Of a stretch of 64,000 nt of DNA, positions 7,154 through 16,267 are shown piece by piece. The notes under the pieces were generated by a model. That model had not been told where the DNA came from, searched no databases, and saw nothing but the letters and a program-made list of their open reading frames with translations. The DNA is taken from NCBI GenBank assembly GCA_910588635.1, contig CAJUPW010000005.1, positions 32,617 to 96,616 of the forward strand, given 5' to 3'. The translations under genes and the position numbers were made by a program. This stretch comes from an uncultured Oscillospiraceae bacterium (lineage in GTDB: Bacteria > Bacillota > Clostridia > Oscillospirales > Oscillospiraceae). Every line of letters starts with the position of its first letter. The stretch's first letter is position 1.

Positions 7154-9082
7154 ATGATAGATATCTCAGTATCCGGCCTGGTCAAGGAGTTCGAGGTCGG
7201 CAAAAAAATATTGGATGGACTCACCTTCCAGGTGGACTCCGGCGAGCGGGTGGGCCTGCTGGGCCCAAACGGCTGCGGCAAAACCACCTTTCTGCGCATC
7301 CTGACGGGGGAGGTCCACCCGGACGAGGGGGAGATCGTGGTGGCCCCCAACAAGCGCCTGGGGCTGATCTCCCAGATTCCCGTCTACCCGGCGCTCTACA
7401 CTGTGGAGGATGTGCTGGACACCGCTTTCGAGCCTCTGCACAGGATGGAGGAGGAGATGTCCGAGCTGTCCCGCCGGATGGAGAATGGGGAAAGTGATCC
7501 CGCTTTACTGTCCAGGTACGACAAGCTGTCCGCCGCCTTTCAGGTCGGGGGCGGCTACGAGATGGACACCAATAAGAACAAGGTATGCGGCGGCCTGTCC
7601 ATTCCCCAGGACATGCGGGAGCGGCCCTTTGACATGCTGTCCGGCGGGGAAAAGACCCGGGTCAACCTCGCTCGGCTCATTCTGGAGGACACCGACATTC
7701 TCCTGCTGGATGAGCCCACCAACCACCTGGACCTGCGGGCCACCGAGTGGCTGGAGGAGTATCTGGAAAAGTTCAAGGGTACTGTCCTGGCCGTCTCCCA
7801 CGACCGCTGGTTTCTGGACAAAGTGGTCCGGCGGGTGGTGGAAATTCAGGAGGGCAAGGCGGAGTTTTACTCTGGAAATTACAGCTTCTACGCCGTGGAA
7901 AAGGAGCGGCGCTACGAGGAGAAGCTGAAGCAGTACGAGAAGGAGCAGGCCAAAATTCAGCAGCTGGAGAAGGCGGCGGAACAGCTGCGTATCTGGGCCT
8001 ATTCGGGCAACGACAAGATATTCAAGCGCGCCCAGTCCATGGAGAAGCGCATTGAGCGTATGCGCACCACCGACAAGCCCAAAAAAGACCGGAAAATGTC
8101 CGTCCGCTTCGGGGAACGGGAGTTCCGGGGGGACGAGGTGCTGTCCGTCAAGGGTCTGAGCAAGGGCTTCGGCGGCCGGACCCTCTTCGACCGCGTGGAC
8201 CTGGAAGTCGAAGGCGGCGAGCGCATCGCCCTGCTGGGGGACAACGGCGCCGGCAAGTCCACCCTCATCAAGATCATCATGGGCGAGGAGGAGCCAGACA
8301 GCGGAAAGATTAGAAGAGGGCCTACTGTAAAGGTGGGTTACCTGCCGCAGATCATTCACTTTGACCACCCGGAGCGCACCCTGGTGGACACCATGCTCTA
8401 CGACCTGGACTGTACCGCCCAGACCGCTCGGAACCGGCTGGCCTCCTTTAAATTCCGGGGGGAGGACGTGTTCAAGCCGGTGTCCGCCCTGTCCGGCGGG
8501 GAGCAGTCCCGGCTGCGGCTGTGCATGCTCATGGACAGTAAGATCAGCCTGCTCATTTTGGACGAGCCCACCAACCATCTGGATATCCAGAGCCGGGAGT
8601 GGATCGAGGAGGCGGTGGAGGAGTACGAGGGCAATCTGCTTTTCGTCTCCCACGACCGCTATTTCATTGACCGCTTCGCCACCCGCGTCTGGATGCTGGA
8701 GGGCGGAAAGATCACCGACTTCAAGGGCACCTATCAGGAGTATCTGGAGGCCAAGGAGAAGGGACGGCTGAACGGGGAAAATGCGGCCCCCGCACCCCGG
8801 GGCGGGCCATCCGCAAAAGGCGCGCCTCCTGAAAAAAAGGACAAGCCCAAGCGCCCCGGCGGCACCAAAAACCTGGAAAAGGAGGTCGGCGCCGCCGAGC
8901 GGGCGGCGGGGGCCGCCGAGGAGCGGATGTACGACCTGGAGCAGGAGATACAGGAGGCGTCGGCGGACTATCTGAAGCTCCAGGAGCTCTACCAGCGGCG
9001 GGAGGCACTGGAGGATGAGCTGGCCCATTTGTACGCCACCTGGGAGAGGCTGGCGGCGGAGCTGGAGGAGGCGCGGGGATGA
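7154..9082 (+). CDS. ABC-F family ATPase
   Basis: 642-residue protein with two ABC ATPase domains and no membrane domain: an ABC-F factor acting on ribosomes (translation factors or antibiotic target protection). First domain: Walker A GPNGCGKTT, signature LSGGEKTR, Walker B DILLLDEPTNHLD, switch His AVSHDRWFL. A charged linker (P-site tRNA interaction motif in the family) spans roughly residues 245-320. Second domain: GDNGAGKST, LSGGEQSR, LLILDEPTNHLD, FVSHDRYFI. The C-terminal 90 residues are an Ala/Lys/Glu coiled coil, as in Uup/YdiF-type members. It overlaps the next gene by four bases. Housekeeping versus resistance role cannot be told from sequence alone. Confidence 0.93.
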   Translation: MIDISVSGLVKEFEVGKKILDGLTFQVDSGERVGLLGPNGCGKTTFLRILTGEVHPDEGEIVVAPNKRLGLISQIPVYPALYTVEDVLDTAFEPLHRMEEEMSELSRRMENGESDPALLSRYDKLSAAFQVGGGYEMDTNKNKVCGGLSIPQDMRERPFDMLSGGEKTRVNLARLILEDTDILLLDEPTNHLDLRATEWLEEYLEKFKGTVLAVSHDRWFLDKVVRRVVEIQEGKAEFYSGNYSFYAVEKERRYEEKLKQYEKEQAKIQQLEKAAEQLRIWAYSGNDKIFKRAQSMEKRIERMRTTDKPKKDRKMSVRFGEREFRGDEVLSVKGLSKGFGGRTLFDRVDLEVEGGERIALLGDNGAGKSTLIKIIMGEEEPDSGKIRRGPTVKVGYLPQIIHFDHPERTLVDTMLYDLDCTAQTARNRLASFKFRGEDVFKPVSALSGGEQSRLRLCMLMDSKISLLILDEPTNHLDIQSREWIEEAVEEYEGNLLFVSHDRYFIDRFATRVWMLEGGKITDFKGTYQEYLEAKEKGRLNGENAAPAPRGGPSAKGAPPEKKDKPKRPGGTKNLEKEVGAAERAAGAAEERMYDLEQEIQEASADYLKLQELYQRREALEDELAHLYATWERLAAELEEARG

Positions 9083-9717
9083 GCGATCAGAAGTCAAAAA
9101 TTGAGGTGGCCAGCTACAAGGGCAGGCGTTTTCATCCGGTATGGCAAGCGTTTCTGGCCCTGGTGCTGCTGGGGATCGTGGTGTTCGCGGTTCTGCTGGG
9201 TCAGGTGCTCAGCGGCGCCCGCGATGATGTCACCGGCGACCCTCAGGTGATGATTGTGCTGGGCTGCAAGCTGGAGGACTGGGGGCCGTCCTGGATGCTC
9301 CAGGACCGGCTGGACAAGGCGCTGGACTATTTAAAGGACCACCCGGACCTGACGGTGGTGGTGTCCGGCGGCCAGGGGAACAACGAACCCAAAGCCGAGG
9401 CCCAGGGCATGGCCGACTATCTGGCCGAGCACGGCATTTCCCGGGAAAATATGATCCTGGAGACCATGTCCCACAACACATGGCAGAACCTGAGTTTTTC
9501 CGCCCGGCATCTGGAGGAGGCGGGGTATGATATCAAGGACGGCGTGATGATCGTATCCAACGGCTTCCACCTCACCCGGGCCAGAATGCTGGCCCGGCGG
9601 CTCGGGTTTGAGCAGGTGTCCGTCCTGGCCGCGCCCTCCAGCCACGTGCCCTCCCGGCTGAAAATGTACATCCGGGAGCCCATCGCCCTGGTGAAATCCT
9701 TTGTATTGGACCGTTAA
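9079..9717 (+). CDS. YdcF-like DUF218 membrane-anchored protein
   Basis: 212 residues. A transmembrane anchor at about 23-45 (FLALVLLGIVVFAVLLG) precedes a DUF218 domain: VMIVLGCKL, LTVVVSGGQGNNEP, EAQGMADYLAEHGI, ENMILETMSHNTWQNL, GVMIVSNGFHLTRA. The family includes SanA and YdcF, tied to envelope or vancomycin phenotypes; YdcF binds SAM, but the reaction is unsettled. The ATGA overlap with the ABC-F gene indicates translational coupling. prfA follows after 11 bases. Confidence 0.88.
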   Translation: MSDQKSKIEVASYKGRRFHPVWQAFLALVLLGIVVFAVLLGQVLSGARDDVTGDPQVMIVLGCKLEDWGPSWMLQDRLDKALDYLKDHPDLTVVVSGGQGNNEPKAEAQGMADYLAEHGISRENMILETMSHNTWQNLSFSARHLEEAGYDIKDGVMIVSNGFHLTRARMLARRLGFEQVSVLAAPSSHVPSRLKMYIREPIALVKSFVLDR

Positions 9718-9728
9718 GGAGTGACCCT

Positions 9729-10787
9729 ATGCTGGACAAGCTGAATTCCATCGAAGCGAAATATTCTCAGATCGAGGCCCGGCTGGGGGCGTCGGAGACA
9801 TACAATGATCCGGAGCTGGTAGCCCGGCTGAACAAGGAGCAGGCGGAGCTGCAGCCTCTGGTGGACGCCTTCCGTTCTTATCAGAAAACATTGGACGCCA
9901 AGCGGCAGGCGGAGGAGATGATGTCCGACCCGGAGCTAAGGGAGCTGGCCCAGGAGGAGTATCAGGCCGCCCTGGACGACCTGCCCCGGCTGGAACGGGA
10001 GCTGCAAATCCTTCTTCTGCCCCGCGACCCCAACGACGGCAAAAACGTCATTGTGGAGATTCGCGCCGGGGTGGGCGGGGAGGAGGCGGCCCTGTTCGCC
10101 CATTCCCTGTTCCGGATGTACTCCATGTACGCCGAGTCCAAAGGCTGGCGCATCGAGGTGGACTCCGCCAGCGAGACCGAGCTGGGCGGAGTAAAGGAGA
10201 TCGTCTTTACCGTGGAGGGGGACGGCGCCTGGTCCCGGTTCAAGTTTGAGAGCGGCGTCCACCGGGTCCAGCGGGTGCCGGAGACCGAGTCCGGGGGGAG
10301 GGTCCACACCTCCACGGCGACGGTGGCCGTCCTGCCCGAGATGGAGACGGCGGACGTTCAGATAAACCCGGCGGATATCGAGATGCAGGTGTTCCGTTCC
10401 TCCGGGGCGGGGGGCCAGCATGTGAACAAGACCTCCTCCGCCGTGCGGCTGATCCACAGGCCCACCGGCACGGTGGTGGAATGCCAGCAGGAGCGGAGTC
10501 AGTTCCAGAACCGGGACCGGGCCATGCGGCTGCTGGCCTCCCGGCTGTATGAGGCGGAGCAGGAGAAAATTCTGGGCGCGTACACCGAAAAGCGCCGCAG
10601 CCAGGTGGGCTCCGGCATGCGCAACGAGCGCATCCGCACCTATAACTTCCCCCAGGGGAGGGTCACCGACCACCGCATCGGCCTGACGCTGTATAAGATA
10701 GATCAGGTGATGAACGGGGCGCTGGACGAGATCATCGACGCCCTGGCCGCCGACCACCAGGCGGAGCTATTGAAAGAGCAAGACTGA
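9729..10787 (+). CDS. prfA: Peptide chain release factor 1
   Basis: 352-residue RF1, reading UAA and UAG stop codons in the ribosomal A site. The codon-reading tripeptide has the form P-x-T, here in RVPETESGGRVHTST. The universal GGQ peptidyl-hydrolysis motif lies in SSGAGGQHVNKTSSAVR. RF2 would carry SPF instead. The end (RVTDHRIGLTLYKIDQVMNG) is typical of RF1. The methyltransferase gene prmC, often adjacent, is not present here. It starts at an ATG behind AAGGAG. Confidence 0.97.
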   Translation: MLDKLNSIEAKYSQIEARLGASETYNDPELVARLNKEQAELQPLVDAFRSYQKTLDAKRQAEEMMSDPELRELAQEEYQAALDDLPRLERELQILLLPRDPNDGKNVIVEIRAGVGGEEAALFAHSLFRMYSMYAESKGWRIEVDSASETELGGVKEIVFTVEGDGAWSRFKFESGVHRVQRVPETESGGRVHTSTATVAVLPEMETADVQINPADIEMQVFRSSGAGGQHVNKTSSAVRLIHRPTGTVVECQQERSQFQNRDRAMRLLASRLYEAEQEKILGAYTEKRRSQVGSGMRNERIRTYNFPQGRVTDHRIGLTLYKIDQVMNGALDEIIDALAADHQAELLKEQD

Positions 10788-10807
10788 ATTTAAAGGAGCA
10801 AACAACC

Positions 10808-11065
10808 ATGGAAATGTATATTCATTACAAATCCCTCCCCGAGGGAAAGGACCTCCACGACGTGCTGGGGGAGCTGGACGAGGTGCTGGAGGACGTGGGG
10901 GCTGTGTGCGGCGGCGAGGCCGGCCGCATTGATTTGGACCTGGAGGACGAGCGGGCCAACCCCAAGCACGCCCAGGTGGCGGTGAAGGCCTACCTCCAGC
11001 GGGCACAGTTCCCCCGGGACACCACAGTGGAGATCGGCGGTATGGAGATCGGCGTTTACGAGTGA
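10808..11065 (+). CDS. Hypothetical small acidic protein
   Basis: 85 residues behind a good AAAGGAG site, between prfA and a phosphatase gene with gaps of 20 and 9 bases, so probably co-transcribed. Acidic, with a mixed strand/helix pattern: EMYIHYKSLPEG at the start, an Asp/Glu-rich helix (ELDEVLEDVG), and VEIGGMEIGVYE at the end. No cysteines except one in VCGGEAG; no signal or membrane segment. No family recognised; function unknown. Confidence 0.7.
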   Translation: MEMYIHYKSLPEGKDLHDVLGELDEVLEDVGAVCGGEAGRIDLDLEDERANPKHAQVAVKAYLQRAQFPRDTTVEIGGMEIGVYE

Positions 11066-11074
11066 GGCGGTTTC

Positions 11075-11728
11075 ATGTATAAACATATTATTTTTGACCT
11101 GGACGGCACCATTCTGAACACCCTGGAGGACCTGGCCTCCGCCACCAACTGGGTGTGCGCCCGGCACGGCTGGCCCGTCCATGAGGTAGAGGAGTTTAAG
11201 TATTTTGTGGGCAACGGCGCGCCCAAGCTGCTCTCGCGGGTGGTGCCGGACGGGGTGGAGCTGACGGACGAGCTGCACCGGCAGCTTCTGGAGGAGTTTA
11301 CCCAGCGTTACAACGCCCACAAGGAGGACAAAACCACAATTTACGCCGGGATGCCCCAGACCTTGAAGCGGCTGAAGGAGGCGGGGAAAACACTGGCGGT
11401 GCTGTCCAACAAGCCCCACGGGGCGGCTTGGCCAGTGGTGGAGCGGTATTACCCCGGTATCTTCGACGCCGTTCAGGGGGCAGTGGACAATCTGCCCGTC
11501 AAGCCTGATCCCACCTTGCTGTATAAGCTGATGGGGGAGCTGGGGGCCGCGGCCGGGGACACTCTCTTCGTGGGGGACAGCAATGTGGATATCCGCACCG
11601 CCAAAAACGGCGGGCTCACCGGCTGCGGGGTGCTTTGGGGCTTCCGTACCCGGGCCGAGCTGGAGGCCGAGGGGGCCGACCTTATCGCGGAGACCCCGGC
11701 GGAACTGGCGGAGCTGATTCTGGGATGA
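11075..11728 (+). CDS. HAD-superfamily phosphatase (phosphoglycolate phosphatase-like)
   Basis: 217-residue HAD hydrolase with a small alpha-helical cap (C1 type), as in Gph/PpaX. Motif I FDLDGTILNT (Asp nucleophile and general acid), motif II VLSNKPH, motif III Lys in NLPVKPDPT, motif IV FVGDSNVDIRTAKNGG. The substrate is probably a small phosphoester such as phosphoglycolate; the family is broad, so this stays open. Its stop overlaps the tsaC start by four bases. Confidence 0.88.
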   Translation: MYKHIIFDLDGTILNTLEDLASATNWVCARHGWPVHEVEEFKYFVGNGAPKLLSRVVPDGVELTDELHRQLLEEFTQRYNAHKEDKTTIYAGMPQTLKRLKEAGKTLAVLSNKPHGAAWPVVERYYPGIFDAVQGAVDNLPVKPDPTLLYKLMGELGAAAGDTLFVGDSNVDIRTAKNGGLTGCGVLWGFRTRAELEAEGADLIAETPAELAELILG

Positions 11729-12744
11729 AAACACAGCTTCTGACACCGAAGGATACCAGCCGGGCCGCCCGGATTCTCCGCTCCGGCGGGTTGGTGGGTA
11801 TCCCTACCGAGACGGTATACGGCCTGGGGGCCAATGGCCTGGACCCTCTGGCGGTGCGTTCCATCTTCCAGGCCAAGGGCCGGCCCCAGGACAACCCCCT
11901 CATTCTCCATATCCCGGACCCCTCCTGGCTGGAGCTGTACTGCCGGGATATCCCCGAGGCGGCCTGGCGGCTTGCCCGCCGCTTCTGGCCCGGGCCGCTG
12001 ACTATGGTCCTGCGCCGCGATCCGGCGGTGCCCGATGAGGTGACCGCCGGGCTGAACACGGTGGGAATGCGGTGCCCCGCTCACGAGCTCTGCCGGGCGG
12101 TCATTGAGGCGGCGGGGGTGCCCATCGCCGCCCCCTCGGGCAATACCTCTGGCAAGCCAAGTCCCACCAGTGTGGCGGACATGCTGGAGGACATGAACGG
12201 AAAGATCGACGCCATTCTGGACGGCGGCAGCTGTCAGGTAGGAGTGGAGTCCACCATTATTGACATGACCGCCGCCACGCCCCGGCTTCTGCGGCCCGGA
12301 GGCGTCCCACTGGAGGAGCTGCGGGCCGTCTTGGGCGAGGTGGAGCTGGACCCGGCCATCCTCCGGCCCATGGAGGAGGGGGAGAAGCCGCTTGCTCCCG
12401 GCATGAAGTACCGCCATTACGCCCCAAAGGCCCCGGTGATCGTGGTGAAGGGCTCGCCGGCCCGGAGCGCTGCCTACATCCTGGAGCACCTGTCGCCCAC
12501 CTACTGGGACGGGGTGATCTGCTTTGACGAGTTCGCCGACTGGTATCCCAGCCACCCGGTGGAACGGCTGGGCGGGGCCCTGGACCACTGGGAGAACGCC
12601 CGGCGGCTGTTCCACGCCCTACGGGCCATGGACGAGGCCGGGGTGAAGCGCATCTGGGCTCAGAGCCCAGATACCGCCGGGATGGGTCTAGCCGTGGTCA
12701 ACCGCCTGGACAAAGCGGCGGGCTTCCACATCGTGGAGGTGTAG
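11725..12744 (+). CDS. tsaC: L-threonylcarbamoyladenylate synthase
   Basis: Makes threonylcarbamoyl-AMP from threonine, bicarbonate and ATP for the t6A modification of ANN-reading tRNAs. 339 residues: the YrdC domain comes first (SGGLVGIPTETVYGLGANG, KGRPQDNPLILHI, FWPGPLTMVL, GMRCPAHELCRAV, PIAAPSGNTSGKPSPT), followed by a linker and a Sua5 C-terminal domain from about residue 215 (APGMKYRHYAPKAPV). It is therefore the long Sua5 form. The start is the ATG overlapping the phosphatase stop; an upstream in-frame extension lies inside that gene. Confidence 0.94.
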   Translation: MKTQLLTPKDTSRAARILRSGGLVGIPTETVYGLGANGLDPLAVRSIFQAKGRPQDNPLILHIPDPSWLELYCRDIPEAAWRLARRFWPGPLTMVLRRDPAVPDEVTAGLNTVGMRCPAHELCRAVIEAAGVPIAAPSGNTSGKPSPTSVADMLEDMNGKIDAILDGGSCQVGVESTIIDMTAATPRLLRPGGVPLEELRAVLGEVELDPAILRPMEEGEKPLAPGMKYRHYAPKAPVIVVKGSPARSAAYILEHLSPTYWDGVICFDEFADWYPSHPVERLGGALDHWENARRLFHALRAMDEAGVKRIWAQSPDTAGMGLAVVNRLDKAAGFHIVEV

Positions 12745-12747
12745 GCC

Positions 12748-13341
12748 ATGACAGTGTTAGGCATCACCGGCCCCACCGGGGCGGGCAAGACCACCTTGCT
12801 CCGGGAGGTGGAAAAGCTGGGGGGCGCGGTGATCGACTGCGACGCCGTCTACCACGAAATGCTAAAAAGCGATATTACTTTACAGGATATGCTGGAGAGG
12901 GAGTTCGGCCCTCTGCGGGATGAGAGCGGTTCCATCGACCGCAAGAAGCTGGGGCGCATCGTGTTTGGTGCCCCGGAAAAGCTGGAGGCCCTCAACGCCA
13001 TTGCCTGGAGGGGCATCACCCACCGGGTCCGGGGCATCCTGGAGGACCGGCGGGAACAGGGGAGGGCCTTGGCGGCCATCGACGCCATCGCCTTGCTGGA
13101 AAGCCCCTTGAAAGAATTATGTCAACTTACGGTGGCCGTCCTGGCCCCCCAAGAGGTGCGGGTGCGCCGCGTCATGGCCCGGGAGGGCGTTTCCGAGCAA
13201 TACGCCTGGGCCCGGGTGAAGGCCCAGCGCCCGGACGAGTATTTTATCCGGAAGTGTGACTATACTTTAGTCAACGACCTTCCCGCGGCGGAGGAGTTTT
13301 CCCAAAAGGCGCGGGAATTTTTGAAGGAGGTTTTATTATGA
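12748..13341 (+). CDS. coaE: Dephospho-CoA kinase
   Basis: Last step of coenzyme A synthesis: phosphorylates dephospho-CoA at the 3' ribose hydroxyl. 197-residue P-loop kinase: Walker A GITGPTGAGKTT, GAVIDCDAVYHEML, the CoA-domain segment LGRIVFGAPEKLEALNAI, lid arginines in RVRRVMAREG, and the C-terminal CDYTLVND. The family usually reads D-A-D before the base-binding region; here it is D-C-D-A. It starts three bases after tsaC and overlaps the aminopeptidase start by four. Confidence 0.93.
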   Translation: MTVLGITGPTGAGKTTLLREVEKLGGAVIDCDAVYHEMLKSDITLQDMLEREFGPLRDESGSIDRKKLGRIVFGAPEKLEALNAIAWRGITHRVRGILEDRREQGRALAAIDAIALLESPLKELCQLTVAVLAPQEVRVRRVMAREGVSEQYAWARVKAQRPDEYFIRKCDYTLVNDLPAAEEFSQKAREFLKEVLL

Positions 13342-14753
13342 GCGAGGAAATCAAGGAACAGACCAGGGGGGAGCAGCTGCGCCGCGCGCTGCTCTATGAC
13401 AGGAAAAACGGCTACGACCGGCTGGCACCCGGCGAACCGGAGGCCATGGAGGCCTACTGCACTGGCTACAAGCAGTTTCTGGACGCGGGCAAGACTGAGC
13501 GGGAGTGCGTGGATCGGGCGGTCGCCCTGGCGGAGAACGCCGGCTTCCGGCCCTATGTCCGGGGCGGGGAACTGAAACCGGGGGACAAGGTCTACCGGGT
13601 GAACCGGGGCAAGGCAGTTACCCTGGCGGTCATTGGCCGGAGACAGCTTTCAGAGGGGGCCAACATCGGTGCCGCTCACATTGACTCCCCCCGGCTGGAC
13701 TTGAAGCAGAATCCTCTCTACGAGGCGGAGGAGCTGGCTTTCCTCAAGACCCACTACTACGGCGGCCTGCGCAAGTACCAGTGGGTGACCATTCCTCTGG
13801 AGCTTCACGGTGTGATCGCGCTGAAAAGCGGCCAGACCATCCGGGTATCCGTCGGCAACGGGGAGGGCGACCCCCTGTTCACCATCGACGACCTGCTGCC
13901 CCACCTGGGGACCGAGCAGTCCAAAAAGCCGCTGGGGGAGGCCATCCCGGCTGAGAGCCTGAACATCCTGGTGGGCAGCCGCCCCCTGGCGGACGACGAG
14001 GGCAAGGATCGGGTGAAGCTGGCCGCTCTGGAGCTGCTCAACCGGAAGTACGGCATCGCGGAGGAGGACTTTATCTCCGCCGAGCTGTCTGCCGTCCCCG
14101 CCTTCCGGGCCAGCGACATCGGCTTTGACCGCTCCCTCATCGGCGCTTACGGCCACGACGACCGGGTGTGCGCCTACGCCGCTTTGGCCGCCATTCTCCA
14201 GCTCAACATCCCCGAGCATACCGCCGTGTGCATGCTGGCCGACAAGGAGGAGATCGGCTCCGAGGGGGTCACCGGTATGAAGTCCGCCGCTTTTGACACC
14301 TTTATGGAGGACCTGTGCCAGGCCCAGGGCGTCCCTCTGCGGGCGTGCTATGAGAAGTCCTTCTGCCTGTCCGCCGACGTCACTGCGGCCTACGACCCCA
14401 ACTTCGCCGACGTGTATGAGAAGCGCAACAGCGCCTTTGTCAACTACGGTATGGGCCTGTGCAAGTACACCGGGTCCCGGGGCAAGTCCGGGGCCTCTGA
14501 CGCCTCCGCCGAGCTGGTGGCCCGGGTGCGGCGGGTGCTGGACGACGCCGGCGTGGTCTGGCAGATGGCCGAGCTGGGGAAGGTGGATGCCGGCGGCGGC
14601 GGCACCGGGGCCGCCTATATGGCCCAGCGGAACATTGATACTCTGGACGCCGGGGTCCCGGTGCTGTCTATGCACGCCCCCTTCGAGACGGTGGGCAAGC
14701 TGGACTGTTATATGACCTTCAAGGGCATGAAGGCGGTATTTGAGGCGGTATAA
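13338..14753 (+). CDS. M18 family aminopeptidase
   Basis: 471-residue zinc aminopeptidase of the aspartyl-aminopeptidase family, probably cytoplasmic and releasing acidic or neutral N-terminal residues. Metal and catalytic residues are visible: His/Asp in GAAHIDSPRLDLK, bridging Asp in YGHDDRVCAYAAL, Glu pair in ADKEEIGSEGVTG, Asp in CLSADVTAAYDPN, and the last His in MHAPFETVGKLD. It overlaps coaE by four bases (ATGA) and ends the run that began at the phosphatase gene. A terminator follows. Confidence 0.93.
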   Translation: MSEEIKEQTRGEQLRRALLYDRKNGYDRLAPGEPEAMEAYCTGYKQFLDAGKTERECVDRAVALAENAGFRPYVRGGELKPGDKVYRVNRGKAVTLAVIGRRQLSEGANIGAAHIDSPRLDLKQNPLYEAEELAFLKTHYYGGLRKYQWVTIPLELHGVIALKSGQTIRVSVGNGEGDPLFTIDDLLPHLGTEQSKKPLGEAIPAESLNILVGSRPLADDEGKDRVKLAALELLNRKYGIAEEDFISAELSAVPAFRASDIGFDRSLIGAYGHDDRVCAYAALAAILQLNIPEHTAVCMLADKEEIGSEGVTGMKSAAFDTFMEDLCQAQGVPLRACYEKSFCLSADVTAAYDPNFADVYEKRNSAFVNYGMGLCKYTGSRGKSGASDASAELVARVRRVLDDAGVVWQMAELGKVDAGGGGTGAAYMAQRNIDTLDAGVPVLSMHAPFETVGKLDCYMTFKGMKAVFEAV

Positions 14754-14770
14754 AATAGAAATCAGTTCGC

Positions 14771-14807
14771 AGCGGGGGCCGTGGAAAAGCGGTCTCCGCT
14801 GTTTTTT
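14771..14807 (+). terminator. Rho-independent terminator
   Basis: Stem AGCGGGGGCCG / CGGTCTCCGCT (two G-U pairs), loop TGGAAAAG, then six T. It ends the phosphatase-tsaC-coaE-M18 unit. Confidence 0.8.
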
Positions 14808-14825
14808 CAAAAATTTTTCTGCAGA

Positions 14826-14852
14826 TGAAACATTTTCCCGGTTTCGGTCGTA
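14826..14852 (+). promoter_or_regulatory. ECF-type promoter, probably autoregulated
   Basis: TGAAAC at 14826-14831 and CGTA at 14849-14852, 17 bases apart, match the SigW-like ECF pattern (TGAAAC, 16-17 bases, CGTA). It lies directly upstream of an ECF sigma gene, so autoregulation is likely but inferred. Confidence 0.55.
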
Positions 14853-14906
14853 TCTAAAGTGAAACCGGTTTTGATCCATCTAAAGCGAAGGGAAGGTGAT
14901 CGAAGA

Positions 14907-15389
14907 GTGGACTCTTCGCGGCGTACAGGTCAGGAGCTCGCTGAGCTGTATCACCGCCACGTGGACACCGTCTGGCGGGTCTGCTACTCCTTTATGAAGA
15001 ACCGGGCGGATACAGAGGACATGGTGCAGGAGGCCTTTCTGCGGGCGTATTATGTGGACAAGTCCTTCCGGTCGGAGGAGCACGAAAAGGCGTGGCTGAT
15101 TGTGACCGCCTCCAACCTGTGTAGGGACGCGCTGAAGCGGGCCTGGCGCCGGGACGAGCCCCTGGAGGACCACCTGGAGCTGGCCGCGCCCGGGCGGGAT
15201 TCCCAGGTTCTGGAGGCGGTGTTGGCCTTGCCGGAGGGTTACAAGACGGCGGTCTACCTGTACTATTACGAGGGCTACGATGCCAGGGAGATCGCCTCGA
15301 TTTTGGGCTGTCCCCAGGCCACGGTCCGCACCCGGCTCGCCCGGGCCCGGAAACAGCTAAAACAGATGTTAGGCGGTGAATTGGAATGA
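14907..15389 (+). CDS. ECF RNA polymerase sigma factor
   Basis: 160-residue extracytoplasmic-function sigma factor. Region 2: LAELYHRHVDTVWRVCYSF, then NRADTEDMVQEAFLRAY, which contacts the -10 element. Region 4: LPEGYKTAVYLYYYEGYDA, then EIASILGCPQATVRTRLARA, the HTH for the -35. The GTG at 14907 is preferred because GGAAGGTG precedes it; an upstream in-frame ATG at 14859 is only a few bases from the ECF promoter and would leave almost no leader. It overlaps the next gene by four bases, typical of a sigma/anti-sigma pair. Confidence 0.9.
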   Translation: MDSSRRTGQELAELYHRHVDTVWRVCYSFMKNRADTEDMVQEAFLRAYYVDKSFRSEEHEKAWLIVTASNLCRDALKRAWRRDEPLEDHLELAAPGRDSQVLEAVLALPEGYKTAVYLYYYEGYDAREIASILGCPQATVRTRLARARKQLKQMLGGELE

Positions 15390-16132
15390 AAAATAGGGAG
15401 ATTCGCGCTGCGTATGACAGGACCCTTCCCAGCGGCGAGACAAAAGAGGAATTGCTGCAAAGACTGCTGGCCGCGGCGTCGGAGCCGCAGGCGGAAAGGA
15501 AAATCATTACCATGAAAACCATAAAAAAGAGATACATCGTACTGGTCGCGGCGCTGATTGCATTGGCCCTGTCCTGCACGGCGATGGCCAGCGGCGTGCT
15601 GGGGGAGACCTTCGGCCTGTGGCTGGGGGACCGGAAGGTGGCGCTGGACGAGCTGACGCCGGTGGCCTTCGACCTGGAGGGCTTCCTGGCCGAATATCCC
15701 ACCGGGATTGTTGACGGGGATCGTGTGTTCCGGGATGCCGGCAGCTTTACCCGGGCTACCGGGATGACCCTGCCGGGGGCGGAGGAGCTTCAAATGACCG
15801 ATATTTTGCTTTCCGTCTCCAAGCGCTGGCGCACCGGCCACCTCTGCATGACAGTGGGTACAGGGGGCGGAGAGGCCCAGATGAACGGTATGTTCCTGCT
15901 GGAGGGGCACGCCCAGGAGATGTACGGCTACGGTGTGGAGAACACCAGGGCGGATGAGGTCTATGAATACGCGGAGGGACGTAAGGCGTATTTCATCAAG
16001 GGTGATGAAATCATTCAGGTGTATTTTGTGGAGGACGGCGTCATGTTCCAAATGTTCGTGGAAAATTCCCGGTCGGGGAAAGAGCTGGGCAAAGAGATCA
16101 TAGACCGTATGGCCGGAGCTTCTGAGAATTAA
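15386..16132 (+). CDS. Membrane-bound anti-sigma-like protein (DUF4367-like)
   Basis: 248 residues, probably the anti-sigma partner of the ECF factor. About 48 cytoplasmic residues (DRTLPSGETKEELLQRLL) precede one membrane helix at 50-68 (YIVLVAALIALALSCTAMA), then an outside domain of about 180 residues ending in KAYFIKGDEIIQVYFV, the style of DUF4367 sensor domains in Clostridia. No zinc-binding HxxxCxxC motif is seen, so it is not a ZAS-type anti-sigma. The role is inferred from the four-base overlap with the sigma gene and the topology. Confidence 0.75.
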   Translation: MKNREIRAAYDRTLPSGETKEELLQRLLAAASEPQAERKIITMKTIKKRYIVLVAALIALALSCTAMASGVLGETFGLWLGDRKVALDELTPVAFDLEGFLAEYPTGIVDGDRVFRDAGSFTRATGMTLPGAEELQMTDILLSVSKRWRTGHLCMTVGTGGGEAQMNGMFLLEGHAQEMYGYGVENTRADEVYEYAEGRKAYFIKGDEIIQVYFVEDGVMFQMFVENSRSGKELGKEIIDRMAGASEN

Positions 16133-16155
16133 AGCGCGCCTGAATAGAAGCGGAG

Positions 16156-16188
16156 GCCCCGGACCAGAGCATGGTCCGGGGCTTTTTA
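16156..16188 (+). terminator. Rho-independent terminator
   Basis: Stem CCCCGGACCA / TGGTCCGGGG with loop GAGCA, then CTTTTT. It ends the sigma/anti-sigma operon. Confidence 0.85.
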
Positions 16189-16267
16189 GGGAAACCTATG
16201 AAAAGTTAGAACGGCGTGTAAAAGCTCTCCTTTCCGCACAGACTAAGGCGCAAAGGAGGGAACATCT

